Source: Anastrepha obliqua (lineage: Eukaryota > Arthropoda > Insecta > Diptera > Tephritidae). Taken from it: DNA of 64,000 nucleotides. Under the pieces are notes generated by a model that searched no databases, was not told the DNA's origin, and saw only the letters and a program-made list of their open reading frames with translations. The position numbers were made by a program, and so were the translations under genes. This document shows positions 45,961 to 58,035 of this stretch, piece after piece. The DNA lies in the NCBI RefSeq assembly GCF_027943255.1, contig NC_072895.1, positions 41,204,001 through 41,268,000 of the forward strand, given 5' to 3'. Within the stretch, counting starts at the first letter, position 1. Every line of letters starts with the position of its first letter.

Positions 45961-48010
45961 TCACGCTCGAGAATCTAGTGCCACTGATCCTGAAAAGTAA
46001 CGACGCATGACGACGGGGTACAGCACATGGCTGCCGAAGTGAAGCAGCAACTTCGGCATAACGGGAAGGTAAGGTGTAGAGGCGAACGTCAAGAGAGTGT
46101 GTAAACTAGCAAATCGGTGTAGAAGCGAAAATTCAGGTAAGCTGACGATTCCAGACTTAGAAATCAACATTTCTATGTATTCGGCAGTGAGGTGTCGCTT
46201 TGGATGGTTCACATCCGACTGGAGGGCCTCCCTTCTGAAATCAGTGGGTGGTTACAAGTAGAACCTAATTTTGACGTATTTCATCTGGATACATACTTTA
46301 CTAAAAACGCTTTCTGAACATTTTAATGTGTGACATTTTGAACAGAACATTTTGATCTATGTTGCTTACATTAGCTTTAAAAATTCGCAGGAAAATGTAA
46401 TTAATCGGTGAACATTTTCGCACGATTATTGGTCACAATTTTCAATGTGGATTAATAGGGTAAGCATGAGCTTGAGGCATCCTGGGCATTAGTGTGACGT
46501 GCATAAAAAATTTTTGGCATGCACATAATTTAAAAACCGCTCTCAAAATGCGACTGCGCAAGGTGCTAATCATGGAGAATATTTTGAAAAAGAAGAAAAC
46601 TGTTTAGTACCACTGTTCATTTTTTCATTATTAGGTCAAAAACATACTTATAAATTCCCACCCTCGTACATTGTAACATTTTGTACCGGCCTTGGTACAA
46701 CTTTTCACTCGCAACTATAATGGACGCAAAAAAGGAAGTTGTGGAAGCTGCCAACACCGAATTCCCATTTTCTCCCCATCCTTCATGAATACTGCACACT
46801 TCACTCTCAACATTATTTGTAGCCTCGTATTAAGCAAAATAAAACTCAAAACTTTTTAGATCAGAGGCGCCAAAAACCACATAGGTTATTAGCTGGTTCA
46901 CAGCGGGACACACACACACACACATATTTTTGCATAAAATAAAAACATTTGCATTCGCTATTTTGCGTGTCTTATTATTTCACTTCTGCTGCATTAAGTT
47001 AAAAGTAGGATAAATATTTTACCGCTCCTTGCTTTGTTCGCCACATTTTTCATTTTATTCAGTTCACAAACATTTTCCATTTGCGCTGGGTGAGTGTGAG
47101 TGCGCTGCTGCTTAAATATTCATCGCAAATTAAATATACAGACAAATTGGCATTTCCCAGTCGATAAATTATTACCGCATACAATGGCGGATGTGACCTA
47201 ATTTTCATTTTCTATGCTCCTCTTAGCCTTCGTGTCACACACACACATACATACATACTTATTTGCTTGTGTTCTGTGCAGTTGCCAACTGGTGGCAAAT
47301 TTTTATAAAAGCTAATATTCTATAACAATAACAAATGTATCTACTCGTATAACGGTATAAAGAGCTCAAATATTTCCAAAGTGATTTATGGTATTTAAGC
47401 AAAGCCAAAACGCATATGGCCGCAGTGGTTGGCAAGAAATTTGATTTCATTTGATTTATGAAGAAAATTTTTCAAAACTTTTAAGCTGAATGATGTAGGA
47501 TTTTTCAAAGGAAATGTATATTTTTAGCTCGAAAATGGATATCCGCACGGATAATTCGGTGCAACCGGCTTGGCTTAACTTTTCACTCAAATACCAATGA
47601 AAGACGGACTTCGAAATACTTAAGGCGGGCACTTATTTGTAAAAATGATGCAGGATGTGCGGTGGCTGAACGAGGAATTAAAAGCTAATTAAAAAAAACT
47701 TACCTAAGGTAAAAGTTTATTTCAATAACTGCTACAAAAAAGGCAAGCGGGGATTTAATTCTTTAAAAACTATTTGCCCTAATCCTCTTTTTCCTCTAAG
47801 TGTTGACCGTCACGTCGGTTACACACTTGCAATCTGGCGCGGTGCCACTCGCTGGAGAAGTGAGAATGCGAATAACCTCGCAAATATCATTAACCTCGCG
47901 AACGATATTTTGTTTTTTACATTGGTTTAATTTGAGGATTGCACTTCTATCGCATGGTCTTTTGTATTCATCACAGCACCTCATCCAGACCCTTATTAAA
48001 CTTAAGATAG
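45961..48010. other. No gene seen; CA repeats
   Basis: (CA)n at about 46906-46924 and (CA)n/(CATA)n near 47235-47258. The region 46600-47600 lacks transposon signatures and may be ordinary host intergenic DNA. Confidence 0.45.
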
Positions 48011-48019
48011 AACTGGGTT

Positions 48020-48530
48020 GAGCTGAGCGTATGTGCCTTTCTTCTGATTGCCGAGTTATCTCAATATTCTACGCTCTGTAGCGTTGCATTCAAGCGGAAT
48101 GTACATTGCAATCTCCTGCAATTGGTCACAGAAACGACAAGAATCGGTGGGCCATAACCGGATCGTGTGCAGATGACGGTGCAGTCTGCAATGACCGGTA
48201 AGAATGCCCGTTAGCTTTCTCAGTTTATACTTAGGGAAGGTTTTAAGTTTTCTAAACCTCTTTTGGTATTACTTTCGCCAATTCGCTTGGCGGAGCCCCA
48301 TAGTTTGTTGCCTCTTACCTCCCTTGGGCTTAGCTCTTCACTCCAAAGCTTCTCCTTGATGTTGTGTTATCCCATAGCAAAAAAAAGCTTCTGTTCTATT
48401 AATAACGAGGCCACAGTATTTCTTGTCAGTGCCTCACCCACTTTTTTTCCTGCTGTATCCTTGTGTCCTGGATCTCCTATTAGACGGATGCGATTGTGCG
48501 TTTCTTGCAGATTCAGTTTTCCACCCACTT
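48020..48530 (-). pseudogene. LINE RNase H to knuckle remnant
   Basis: Minus strand from 48500: RIRLIGDPGHKDTAGKKVGE (RNase H WVPGH…GNEKADE region), ALTRNTVASLL, ELSPREVRGNKLWGSAKRI, then LTGHCRLH-like text at about 48190 (LRKLTGILTGHCRLHRHLHT across slips) and PTDSCRFCDQLQEIAMYIP with CNATERRILR. Same architecture as the remnants at 4465 and 19890. The knuckle histidine is replaced and several frames are broken. Confidence 0.65.
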
Positions 48531-48965
48531 AAATACCAGTGCGAATTTAATCTCACAGGATGACAAACCATTAAGTACCACCTGATATTCGCGCAGAATG
48601 GCAATTCACTCATTGCTGAAATTTCTGTCTAAATTAATCTCTGCACATAGACAAATGGCATGAATCTTCGCTTGGAAGATGTTTGGAAAACTACCCCGGC
48701 GTGGAATGCTTGGTTATTTTCTTTTAGTGCTCAATGGGTTTGTTTCATAGACTTCACTTTTGAGGTTCCCCTACAGAGAAAAGTCTATGGGGAGGCCAGG
48801 ATATGCTACCGAAATGGCTTATCAGTTTGTCATGGAAGAAGTCGCGCAGTGGCGTCGTTATCTCGCTGCCCGTGTGCGGCGTGTTGGTCTTGCTGAAACC
48901 ATGTGCGAGTGTGGAGTCATTATATGTACTTATACATATTATATATTATACAACATCCCATATAT
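48531..48965. other. No gene seen
   Basis: Overlapping short plus frames at 48660-48990 lack any motif. AT-rich TATATTATA stretch at 48935-48970 abuts the SINE hairpin. Confidence 0.4.
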
Positions 48966-49390
48966 ATTATAACATCCGGGTGCTTGGCTGAGTTCCTCCT
49001 CTTAATTGCGGCGTGCGTTTTGATGTTGTTCCACTAAAGGAGGGACTTATACTATTAATGCCATGAAGAAGCTCAACATAAAAAATATCTGCCGTTCAGA
49101 ATCGGCTTGAAACTGATTCTAATTGCGGTCGGCCGTCGGCAGAAAGTGGTCAACCTCCGGATATATTATTGCTATGAAGAAGCTCAACATTAAAAATATC
49201 TGCCGTTCAGAATCGGCTTTTTTATGTTGAGATTCTTCATGGGAATAATACACTCGGAGGTTGGCCACTTTCTGCCCACGGCCGACCGCAACTAGAAATA
49301 AACTTTCTTTATCATTTTGGTCTGCCGGGTTCGGTGTTTCGAACCTGTGCACTTCCGGATGATAGTCACTTCCGGATGCGCCGATAAAAG
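48966..49390. repeat. tRNA-derived SINE, copy 7, rearranged into a hairpin
   Basis: The outer parts are SINE in minus orientation: tail side 48971-49057 (TGCTTGGCTGAGTTCCTCC, TTTTGATGTTGTTCCAC) and head side 49221-49385 with B box complement GGTGTTTCGAACC. Inside, 49063-49108 and 49123-49219 are SINE body in plus orientation. Arms 49123-49194 and 49221-49292 are near-perfect inverted repeats of about 72 bp with a 26-base loop. A 46-bp segment is directly repeated at 49063-49108 and 49174-49219. Confidence 0.85.
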
Positions 49391-50855
49391 ACTCCGTCCC
49401 CCGTGCTTGCCCTCGGCGAGTACATAGACAACGACATAAGAATACCCTTACAAAGCAATCAACAATTGATAAATTGAAGAAATTGTAAGGAAAGCAAAAG
49501 AAAGATGGCGTAATGGAGCCATCTGCAAAACGCACGTCAACTGCGGCCGACTCTAAATGCCAAACGCACAAAATCTCTGCTTAGCCAAAATAAACATAGT
49601 CTTAGCACATTGATTTCAGTCACGATTTGAATTTTAAAGTGCTGAAGTCTCAGATACTTTCTTAGTATTTCATGCTTAATAGTTTTTGGAAGTCCCAGGA
49701 CAGTCACACTCTTGTTTGCGGGCTATTATGCGAACTTGTTGCGCCGAGTTCAATATTCTCATTGTATTCGTGTAAGAACTTGCCACCGAACTTATTGCCC
49801 GGAACTTTCGCACTCAATGCATCAAATCATCACTTGGGGCATTACGTAAATGTCGAATATTGTATTGTGAACAAAATCTACTATGACCAGTTGCACACTA
49901 TTCGTTGGCCTTGAAATACGCTTCGATTGCCAACGCAGTTCGTTGACCCATTCACTGCGACATCGTGACTAAATAGCCCGCACGTAAAGTGAAGCTAACT
50001 TAGGGAGGGAAGCTAACTAACAGGGAAATGACTGAAATCTCTTCTACAGAGAGTGATACGAATTGATACTATTGTCGCACATTTTCTTTACTATGTATAA
50101 TAAAAATAATTGAGTGAATTATTTTATTATTATATATACTTTTGAATAATTGTGTTTGCGAATTCAATTTTAAGAAAGTCCATACAATTTTAACAAAAAA
50201 AAAATTTTATCGGAATTTTCAGTAAAATGCTGGCTCAAGATTTTATTGCTCAATTAGTTTTAGTATACTAAAGTCTAAGTTAGAATAGGCTCGCAAATCG
50301 CGTTGATTTTCGAAAATTTTTTTTACTGGTCATATTGTATGTTTTCTCTATATGAAAGAGGCTTCGAGTATTCGTTGTTATACCAAAATTAATCGAATTA
50401 CAAAGCGGCATGCCAGGATTTCCGTAAAAACTCTGAAAAAAATTTAGAAGTTTTCATGAAAATTTCTTGAATTTTTGAAACAAACTTTGAAATGCTCTCT
50501 AGACTAGTCTCATTCGAAAAATACTCTCACCAAAGTTAAATATCGTGCCGACACTGCCACCCAAAATAAATAGTTTTATATCCAGATATCAAGTCCATAA
50601 CTCACAGTACACAAGGCAGCTTCAGACTCCGTAATTTCTAGCGGCAAATCAATCTAAATCCAGCGCGTATTCAAATGAAATATGCCGAGATGCCTCATTG
50701 TCCTTTAGACATATTCGAAATTCTTCGAATGCATTCGATCATAAGCGGTGACATAACCTTTGGGTGAGCAAGCTTATTTGCTCTCAACCAGGATACCCAC
50801 TTTCTGCTAAAAAAGTTTAAAAAAGTTTTTACTTGTTTGCCAAAGCTCACTTCTT
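49391..50855. other. No gene seen
   Basis: Nothing recognisable; 49672-49914 is a short unmatched frame. AT-rich throughout. Confidence 0.45.
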
Positions 50856-50859
50856 AAAG

Positions 50860-51080
50860 ACATAAAAAGCCACGAGGTCGAAATGCATACCTTCAATAAA
50901 TCTAAAAGGTCATTTAACTCATTTAGTAGGCTTTTATCTTTATAATAGAGACCATAAGACTATTCTCGTGCCAGCGGAAGATCTAAAGACCTTCCTCTTG
51001 CCAGCTCATCAGCCGCTCGCCTCCGTCAATACCGCAGTGACTAAGCATCCAACAGCTTTACTATAGGTATCCTTGCCAGA
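50860..51080 (-). pseudogene. LINE RNase H scrap
   Basis: Minus strand near 51050: LSHCGIDGGER in one frame continuing as AADELARGRSLDLPLARE in another, which together match the GH-GI-GNE-ADELAR motif of RNase H. It then reads SYGLYYKDKSLLNELNDLL. Only about 220 bases survive. Confidence 0.5.
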
Positions 51081-53409
51081 AGCTGAAGCGCGTCTTAGTA
51101 CTTTTTTACTAGCTTGGAAGTGAAATGCGTTTAGTTAAAGCTTTGATGAAGGCTCTGCCATAGCATTAAAGCGCCCTTTATAACGTTACTAAAGTTTTTG
51201 CTAGCGCTGATTGAGTCCGCCAAGTTGCGCCTGTTCTTTCGAGCTTCGAACATAAGGAACAGCGCCTCTATTTGTAAAATTTTTTTCGTTTAGGAATTCC
51301 ACATCCATTTTTGCCAAAGCAGGTTTCTTTAGTCATTGTCGTTCTGATGTGGCATACCACAAATTTGAGGGGGCACTGAAGTTCAAATCATCTTAATTGT
51401 ATTCCATGAAAAAGCTTTCTTTTTTGCGCCCCAATTGGAACATGTTTTTTAACCTTACCAAAAAAAGTAGTTGGTTGAATTACATTAAAGAGCGCCCCAT
51501 TTAAAAATTGTCACCGCTGCAGAATACAAGCAATTACAGCGCTGATTGCTGTCATTTAGCTTTCACACATAAATGCAAACAATTCCAAGAGACTGATGCA
51601 CAAGTAAAGAAATAAAGAAATGTGGGAATACACGCAGCGGTATTGAACTGGTTGCTTGTATAAGTGCATCAAATAATACGAAAAATGATATGTATGTACT
51701 TGCGTGTAATAGGTGAAGTAAAAGGTTCTCAACAGTTTTTCGATTTATTTCGACGATGAATCTAACATAGTTTCAAATAGTTTTCTAATTAGTTTCCTAT
51801 TCCTGCGCAGATATCGGTCCAATGATGGTGAAAACCTTTCAGAAGGTGCTGCCAATATCTGATCGTTAACCGGGTCCAGCTGTTAACCTGGCGTAACTCA
51901 AGGATGATAAATTTACAAAGTTTGCTCTATGGTGAATAAGAAAATAGTGAGGGGAATTTCGCCTGGCACGCCACTTGCTTATTCGGCAGCCGAATTCTGT
52001 ACGACCATTCCACATGTATTCACCGAGTCGTCCAATCAGTCGTTACTCAGACGTCAACGAAGTGTAATTGGTTAATTTTTTTCGTATATCACCAACACAA
52101 TCTCAGCTTTTTTGTAAACACATCCCATGTGATGTCAACCCTTCAACTGATTCTATTAAATTCGCTCAGAGTCGGATAACGGACTGTTAAAGAGCACACC
52201 TCTTAAAATCTTTTCTTCGTGGACGTAACTGGGGCCATGACAGCGGTTTGTTTAAGAAAAAACTAAGATTTTGTTGGTGATTGCTTATTTTCCGTCTGAA
52301 CTGATTAGACAAGCGTCTAAATACGTTTGAAATGAGCGGCCATAACTCTTCGGCCAAGTGCCCAGTGACGTAGTAGCTGAAGTTACCCACCCAATTTCAT
52401 TTTTCACCACAACTGAAAGCCAAACCTAGTAATCAATCATCCTTCGATGATTTCCTTGATTTCATGCATATTTTCGAAGATTAGACTACCGGAACGTGAT
52501 CCTCTGTTGACATCAATATGACCAGAATGGGTCATAAGCAGCACCATTTTCTTTGAGTGCCCAAACCGAATTTTCACTTTAGTCATAGTGGTCCTGAAAA
52601 ATGTATCGAATTTAATTTTTTTTGCCTCCATTTTGGCTTCACCAAAAGGCGACCTGGTACTGTTAAGAATTTCTGAGGAGTACTTCTAATTGAACTCAAA
52701 ATATGGGCTAATAAATAAATAACAAATACATTTTTTTTGTTGCTAAACCGGTCTCGAGCTCACAAAATGGAAATATGGAATCAAATCCGAATTCGCTAAA
52801 GAGTTTTTTCGAGCGCGATTTGGGTTATTCGCCTTTTATCCCAACCCGGTCCAATATATACCTCGTCTTCGCGAGATATAATATCTTATTAAAGATATCT
52901 AGCGCAATACATTCCGAACTTTTTACTTCACCTAATATATGTATGCGTGTGTGTGCGTTACACTAAAAGCTTAACTGCACATGCATTTGCTTAGCAGGGG
53001 TGAAAGTCGTTTCAATTGTCAGCTGGGTGTGATAAACGCGCAACGATCAACCGAGGATTCAACTTAAACCGATAAACAGAAAGTTGGGGAAACAAAAACA
53101 ACAAAAAACAAATATAGCAACTAAAATGAAAAAGTGACAAAATTGCAACAAAAAAGAATACCAAAGAAAATCAACAAAGTCTAGAAATCTACAAATATCA
53201 TACATAAATACAAACATCACAAAAAGTTTGTGCCAACAAATACAAACAAATTTACGTAGTTCCAATTGTATGAGTTAGGAAAAAGGCGGTTTGTTGGCTA
53301 TTTGAATAGGGAAGCTAGAAACTTGTCAGCGATTTGCTGCAACTAAAGTTTGTAAGTTATTTGTAAATCCTAATTCGAGTATGTATATAGGTGTATGCGT
53401 ACTTATACA
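51081..53409. other. No gene seen
   Basis: The minus frames at 52187-52390 and 52437-52631 looked briefly like a mariner N-terminus but no motif could be confirmed. 53050-53270 is A-rich. TATACATACATTAGGG begins the inverted repeat at 53410. Confidence 0.35.
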
Positions 53410-53422
53410 TACATTAGGGTGC
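53410..53422 (+). repeat. Left member of a 13-bp inverted repeat pair
   Basis: TACATTAGGGTGC, perfectly complementary to 55911-55923. May be the terminal repeat of an older element. Confidence 0.6.
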
Positions 53423-53428
53423 GAGTTT

Positions 53429-54216
53429 GGGAGCGTGTCATTATTCTGTTTTACAAAATTCTGGATGACAAAATTCAGTAAATTGCAAAAAAATTCTGTT
53501 TTTTAAAATTCTGATTTTTTAAAATTCTGCTTTTTAAAATTCTGCTTTCTAAAATTCTGCTTTTTAAAATTCTGCTTTCTAAAATTCTGCTTTTTCAAAA
53601 TTCTGCATGTTTAATGCGAAAAATTCTGCTTTATTCAAGTTTTGTGATTTTCGTCATACAAGAAGTAACAAAATAAACATTTATTCCATAAATATACATA
53701 TGTATATGTTTAAGCGATAACAATATTTTAGTTTAGCCAATTACAATATATTTTGGAATTCTTTTTAAATATGTAGTGTGACTTAATTCATTTCTTTTCT
53801 TAATAATTCTTCGCAGCTGTTCGTTTTTTTTAGAAGAGTTCTACGCAAAAATACTGTGGATTGCGTAGCCGGAGTTGGACTGATGAGGGTTATTTTTTTG
53901 GAGCGCGGCCGAAGGCCGCCCACGCGAAAAGGAGTTCTACGCAAAAATACTGTGGATTCTATCGAACCTGAAGAAAAAATTATTATTATTATTTTTTATT
54001 TAATATCTCGAATAATAATAAAAAATAATAATAATAATAAATTAAATAATTACATTACCTCTTTAACATTGTTAACATTATATTTTAATACAGAATTTTG
54101 AAAGCAGAATTTTAGAAAGCAGAATTTTAAAAAAGCAGAATTTTAAAAAAGCAGAATTTTAAAAAGCAGAATTTTGTTTTTAGAATTTTGTACAGACAGA
54201 ATTTTGACACCAACCC
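53429..54216. mobile_element. Foldback-like element with 9-bp TSD
   Basis: TGCGAGTTT at 53420-53428 and 54217-54225 is a perfect 9-bp target duplication. The element starts GGGAGCGTGTCATTATTCTG and its reverse-complemented end starts GGGTTGGTGTCAAAATTCTG. Both arms are built of a roughly 15-bp unit with core AAAATTCTG: about ten units on the left (53455-53645) and about eight inverted units on the right (54085-54205). The middle carries a 27-bp direct repeat (53836-53862 and 53932-53958), a 6-bp-arm palindrome GCGGCCGAAGGCCGC at 53905-53919 and ATT-rich DNA. No transposase is encoded. Inverted arms made of short tandem repeats plus a 9-bp duplication are features of foldback and MULE-type elements; mobilisation by such a transposase is inference. 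Confidence 0.85.
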
Positions 54217-54239
54217 TGCGAGTTTTACACCGGTATTAT

Positions 54240-55610
54240 AAAATTTATTATATTCTAGGGTAGGTGGGTAGGTTAGATGGCAAGAGTACCATGGGTACCC
54301 TACAAGCAGCACTAGAGTGTCGTTTTAATACCTGCAAAAAATTACAAAATTTAAAGGAACAAAAACCATCTACAGCCACCCAGTGCTGTTGATGTAAGGG
54401 AGGAGGGAAAAGGGATCTAAGGAACCTCGAGTGCCTAGCGCCAGATCCCGTCATTTGCGAAGAAATTATTCAATTCTTTCTCTGCCGGATCCTTACAGCT
54501 TCTGCATTGGGGGTTATACGGAAGTCCAAGCTTCTCACCAGTGAGCGGTGACCACCGCTGTGAGTTTGGAAACTGAATGGTGGAGCACTTTAAGCGTCCG
54601 GGTACTGTCATACTGAGGAGTTTTGGAAATATCACACCATAAGATAGAATTCCATCTGACTTGCGCATTGTTAAGAAGGAAAGTGTGCAGTTTCCCTTTA
54701 ACAGCGATCATAGGGACACCGTTGTCTGAGTTGGGTACAACTGAAACAGGTTCTGTCGACCCATTCCTGGCAAGATCATCGGCAATTTCATTTCCCTCTA
54801 TGTTCCTATGTTTTCCTAAGATAAATGCTTCCTGCAAGTTCGAGACGTTTGATCTTCTTATTACTGAAGTTGACCAAACGAGAGCTGAAGCGTGGCGATG
54901 ACAGTACCTTGATCGCATCTTGACCATCGGAAAAGATTTTTATGTCTTCCTCCCAGCAGCGATGCCCAAGCATTTTTCGTGCTTGAAGGATCACAAAAAA
55001 GGCCTCTGCTTGAAAAACACTACTAGTTTTCAGCAATTTTCGCTCCAATTCCAGATTCTATCTTTGATTTATCGATGCAAATAGAGGAATCTCTGTTCGT
55101 GCAAACGCAACCGACCTTTCTGTCCAGCCTGCTTGGAAAAGTAGCCCTAGCAAAACCCTCAAAACCCAGTTTGCGAATGGAGAGATCTGTATGAAGCACA
55201 GAGAAGGAATGATAAACCTACCTTCTTCAACCTAATAGCGTTCTGAGCAGCAGTGGATTGAACTTGAAGATCAGCGGGAATTAAATACAGAATGACGTTA
55301 AGGGCGTCAGTGATGCCAATATATATGCAGTTCTCTGCACTCTCTCTAATTTAGTAATTTATAGCTCTCCCGAAGAGGTACCCTCCAAACTAGACAGCCA
55401 TATGTCAAAATTAGTAGAACCTCTAGAGTACGACTCGTGGTATGAGACCCCATTTTTTGCCGAAGATAGATTTATAAGAGTGAACGCTATACTGGCCTTC
55501 TTAACTCAATTTTCGATGTGCAGCTTCCAATGGCGTTTGGGGTCAAGTATTACTCCAAGATATTTGACTTTCGACGAGAGCGTAAGAAACTATATCCTAA
55601 GACGTTCTTA
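54240..55610 (-). pseudogene. RNase H-bearing LINE, RT thumb to C-terminus
   Basis: Minus strand from about 55570: KVKYLGVILDPKRHWKLHIE (RT C-terminal block), VKKASIA, ITKLERVQRTAYILASLTPL, VFQAEAFFVILQARKMLGHR, IKIFSDGQDAIKVLSSPRFS, RLVNF (RNase H with its Asp-Gly in place of FSDSQAA), then LGKHRNIEGNEIADDLARNG (RNase H end), and GLPYNPQCRSCKDPAEKELN (knuckle). Further down comes VLKRHSSAACRVPMVLLPSN, a tail that runs to about 54250. The domain order RT, RNase H, zinc knuckle is that of the I/R1-like group. Longest open piece is 130 codons (54535-54927). At least five frame breaks. It is the most extensive RNase H LINE in the window. Confidence 0.88.
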
Positions 55611-55910
55611 AAAATATTTGGCTACAATACTCAGATTCACGTGACCTGCACCGACTTAAAAATACTTCCAAAAATCGAGATTTTTTAATCAAATTAGCAC
55701 AGAACTTTTTTTAAATCACCTCAGAACTTAAGCGTAAAATATTTGCATAAAAGTGCTTTTGAGTTTTTTTAATGGAGTTAAAATAATGAATTTTTTTGAG
55801 ATCCTTTCAAAAAAGTCCAGCGCGAGGAAATTTTAATATTTTTCCAATATTTTTTATCGGAAATTCCGCTGGTAAAATAGTACCTACTATTTTTTAGTGT
55901 ACAGAGTGAT

Positions 55911-55923
55911 GCACCCTAATGTA
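55911..55923 (-). repeat. Right member of a 13-bp inverted repeat pair
   Basis: GCACCCTAATGTA, complement of 53410-53422. Confidence 0.6.
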
Positions 55924-57075
55924 GCAACATATGCATATATTTATTCCCTGTATGCAGCTAAGGGCATTGGTTCAGCAGCAGCGAGTTTACATGCATATAT
56001 AAGTTTCGTACAACAATAGTACAACAAACAAATTTAAACTACTGCCACAAGCGTTGACATTTCCTCCCGTGCGCGTTTTGTTGCCATTTGCTCTCTGCAG
56101 CTTCTTTATATTTTTTTTTGTTTGCGTAATGCAAATGTCAAATTGAAATTATATGTGTGTATGTGTGTGTGTATATATGTAAGTAGTCGTACATGTACAC
56201 AGCTGCAACTGCAACTACAGCTGCTCGTACGCCTTCTCACTGTTCGTTATCGAAGATGAAGCTGAGATGTTCGCTCGTTGACTCAGGCACTACTTAAAGC
56301 AGCGCCATGTCAGCGCACTCTTCGGTGGCAGGTGAACAATTCTACGACGTACACTACTCAGTTGCCAACAGTCATAGTTTCATTTTGTTGTGCAAGCTTT
56401 TTAACTCTCACTTCCATTTGCTTCTTTCACAGCATTGCTCAACTATTGTGATTGACTGTCGCTTGGCTTTTCTGACAGCAGCACTTTTCATGCTTCACCG
56501 ATATGAGATTACATACACACTCGCACACTAAAGCACACACTTCTCTGTATGTATGCACTTGCATATGTGTTATAGAGCCATCCATAGTGGCAGCATTGTG
56601 ACTGCATTAAGTTCCCACCGTATGCATAAGTGAGTGAATAAAAGTGGCAAGTTGTTGGAAATGTGACTTTGTGCGAATTCTATACCGAAGATACTGGGGG
56701 TTCTGTACAGAAATTTAGTGCATATCATGTTGCGCATGGTATAAAAGAATATTTGAAAAATAAAAATAAAAAAGTAGAATTTATTTATTTTTTAGTCAGT
56801 AGGTGCGGGACATTTAAAACAGTGGATTGCTTTCGAAGAAAATCAGATCAAAAATAAAATGATGTAAAAATTAAAAATTTAAAGTAAAAGTTCACATAAT
56901 TTTGGCTAATTTTGAGCAATTTTAAAGTGGCAGTGTGTTGCATATATCAGAATTTCACGGGATACAGAACTGGATACACAGAATTTTTCTTGAGATTTTG
57001 ACTAAAAAGTTCGAAATTTTGATGAAAATTTGTTGAAGTTTTCAAAAGTTCGGATAAAGTTTGGCATTTTCTTTG
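55924..57075. other. No gene seen; TG microsatellite
   Basis: ATGTGTGTGTATATATG near 56158; the rest appears to be ordinary AT-rich DNA. Short frames at 56307-56531 show no motif. Confidence 0.45.
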
Positions 57076-57077
57076 TA

Positions 57078-57440
57078 AAGGGTGGTTAAGTTTCAAGGGC
57101 CGGTGTTGATTTTGAAAAAAAAACAATTTTTTTAGGAAATTGTTGCCATTTCTCTTTATTATGATAATATTGGTATGGCTCAATTACGTGTGGAACAAAA
57201 TATCGGTCAAATGAGCGCATCGGCCATCCGATCGTCCAAATTTTCGATGACGCTTTGGTATAATTGAGGTTCATGCCGTTAATGTGCCGAATTATCTCAT
57301 CCTTTAGCTCTTGAATTGTTGCTGGCTTATCGACGTATACTTTTTCTTTCAAATAACCCCAATGAAAGAAGTCCAATGGTGTCGTTGACGTTTAGGTGTG
57401 GTTCACATTCAACATTGGTCCTTGAAATTTAACCACCCTT
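57078..57440 (-). mobile_element. DD41D deletion-derivative MITE, copy B
   Basis: Bounded by AAGGGTGGTTAAGTTTCAAG and its near complement, with TA at 57076-57077 and 57441-57442. On the minus strand it encodes DFFHWGYLKEKVYVDKPATI and QELKDEIIRHING, the transposase block just after the third catalytic Asp, then frameshifts (SSKIWTIGWPMRSFD). All upstream transposase is deleted at the same point as in 27329-27705. Better preserved than copy A. Confidence 0.9.
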
Positions 57441-57442
57441 TA

Positions 57443-58035
57443 TAAATTTTGTTTTAAAAGAAAAAATTTTTATAGAAAAATAAAACAATAAAAAGACCTT
57501 AAATAAGTAATCAAAACTTTATTGCGCTGCTATTATTGCGAACACAGATTTATATTGCAATGCTGCATACTCAGCTTTTCACTTTCGCATCGGTTTCGTA
57601 CGAACATCACTTTAAATGCGTCAGGTAATTCAATGAGAAAAACCACGCCATACCTTCGTCCAATTCGCCGTATGTGAAAGAAAAACATAAATAGAAATAT
57701 CCATAACGGATATTTTATTTCATAGGAGGAAAAGTTCAACTATTTTTTTACCTATATTATTATTAAAACAGCCAGAACAACGAAGTTGAAAATATTTCGC
57801 TCATAATTCTAAAAACTAATTTTTTTTAAATGAATGTTCTGAAAGTCTGGGTAAAAAATGCATGGCTGTGCCTAATAACAGTAAGTTATTGGATGAGAAT
57901 GTGTCGGTACTTTAATTTATTTGTTTATTTATTTACATATGGAAAACAGAAAATATGTACTATATGTGTATAGTGAATTGAAAATTATTAAATCTTAATT
58001 AAATCTTAATTATTTTAAAAGGGCAATCCACTATT
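57443..58035. other. No gene seen
   Basis: AT-rich. The 68-codon minus frame at 57533-57739 is unrecognised. Confidence 0.4.

Noticed and set aside
49119..49571. 150-codon open frame on the minus strand
   Set aside because: It runs through the rearranged SINE hairpin; the translation has no protein motif and its openness is explained by the repeat.
52187..52631. Possible mariner N-terminal region on the minus strand
   Set aside because: Only a vague ENMHEIKEIIE similarity; no WVPHEL or catalytic motifs nearby and no inverted repeats found.
53455..54205. CRISPR-like array of short repeats
   Set aside because: The repeats are a few bases apart with no unique spacers, are inverted in the second half, and belong to the foldback arms of a eukaryotic element.
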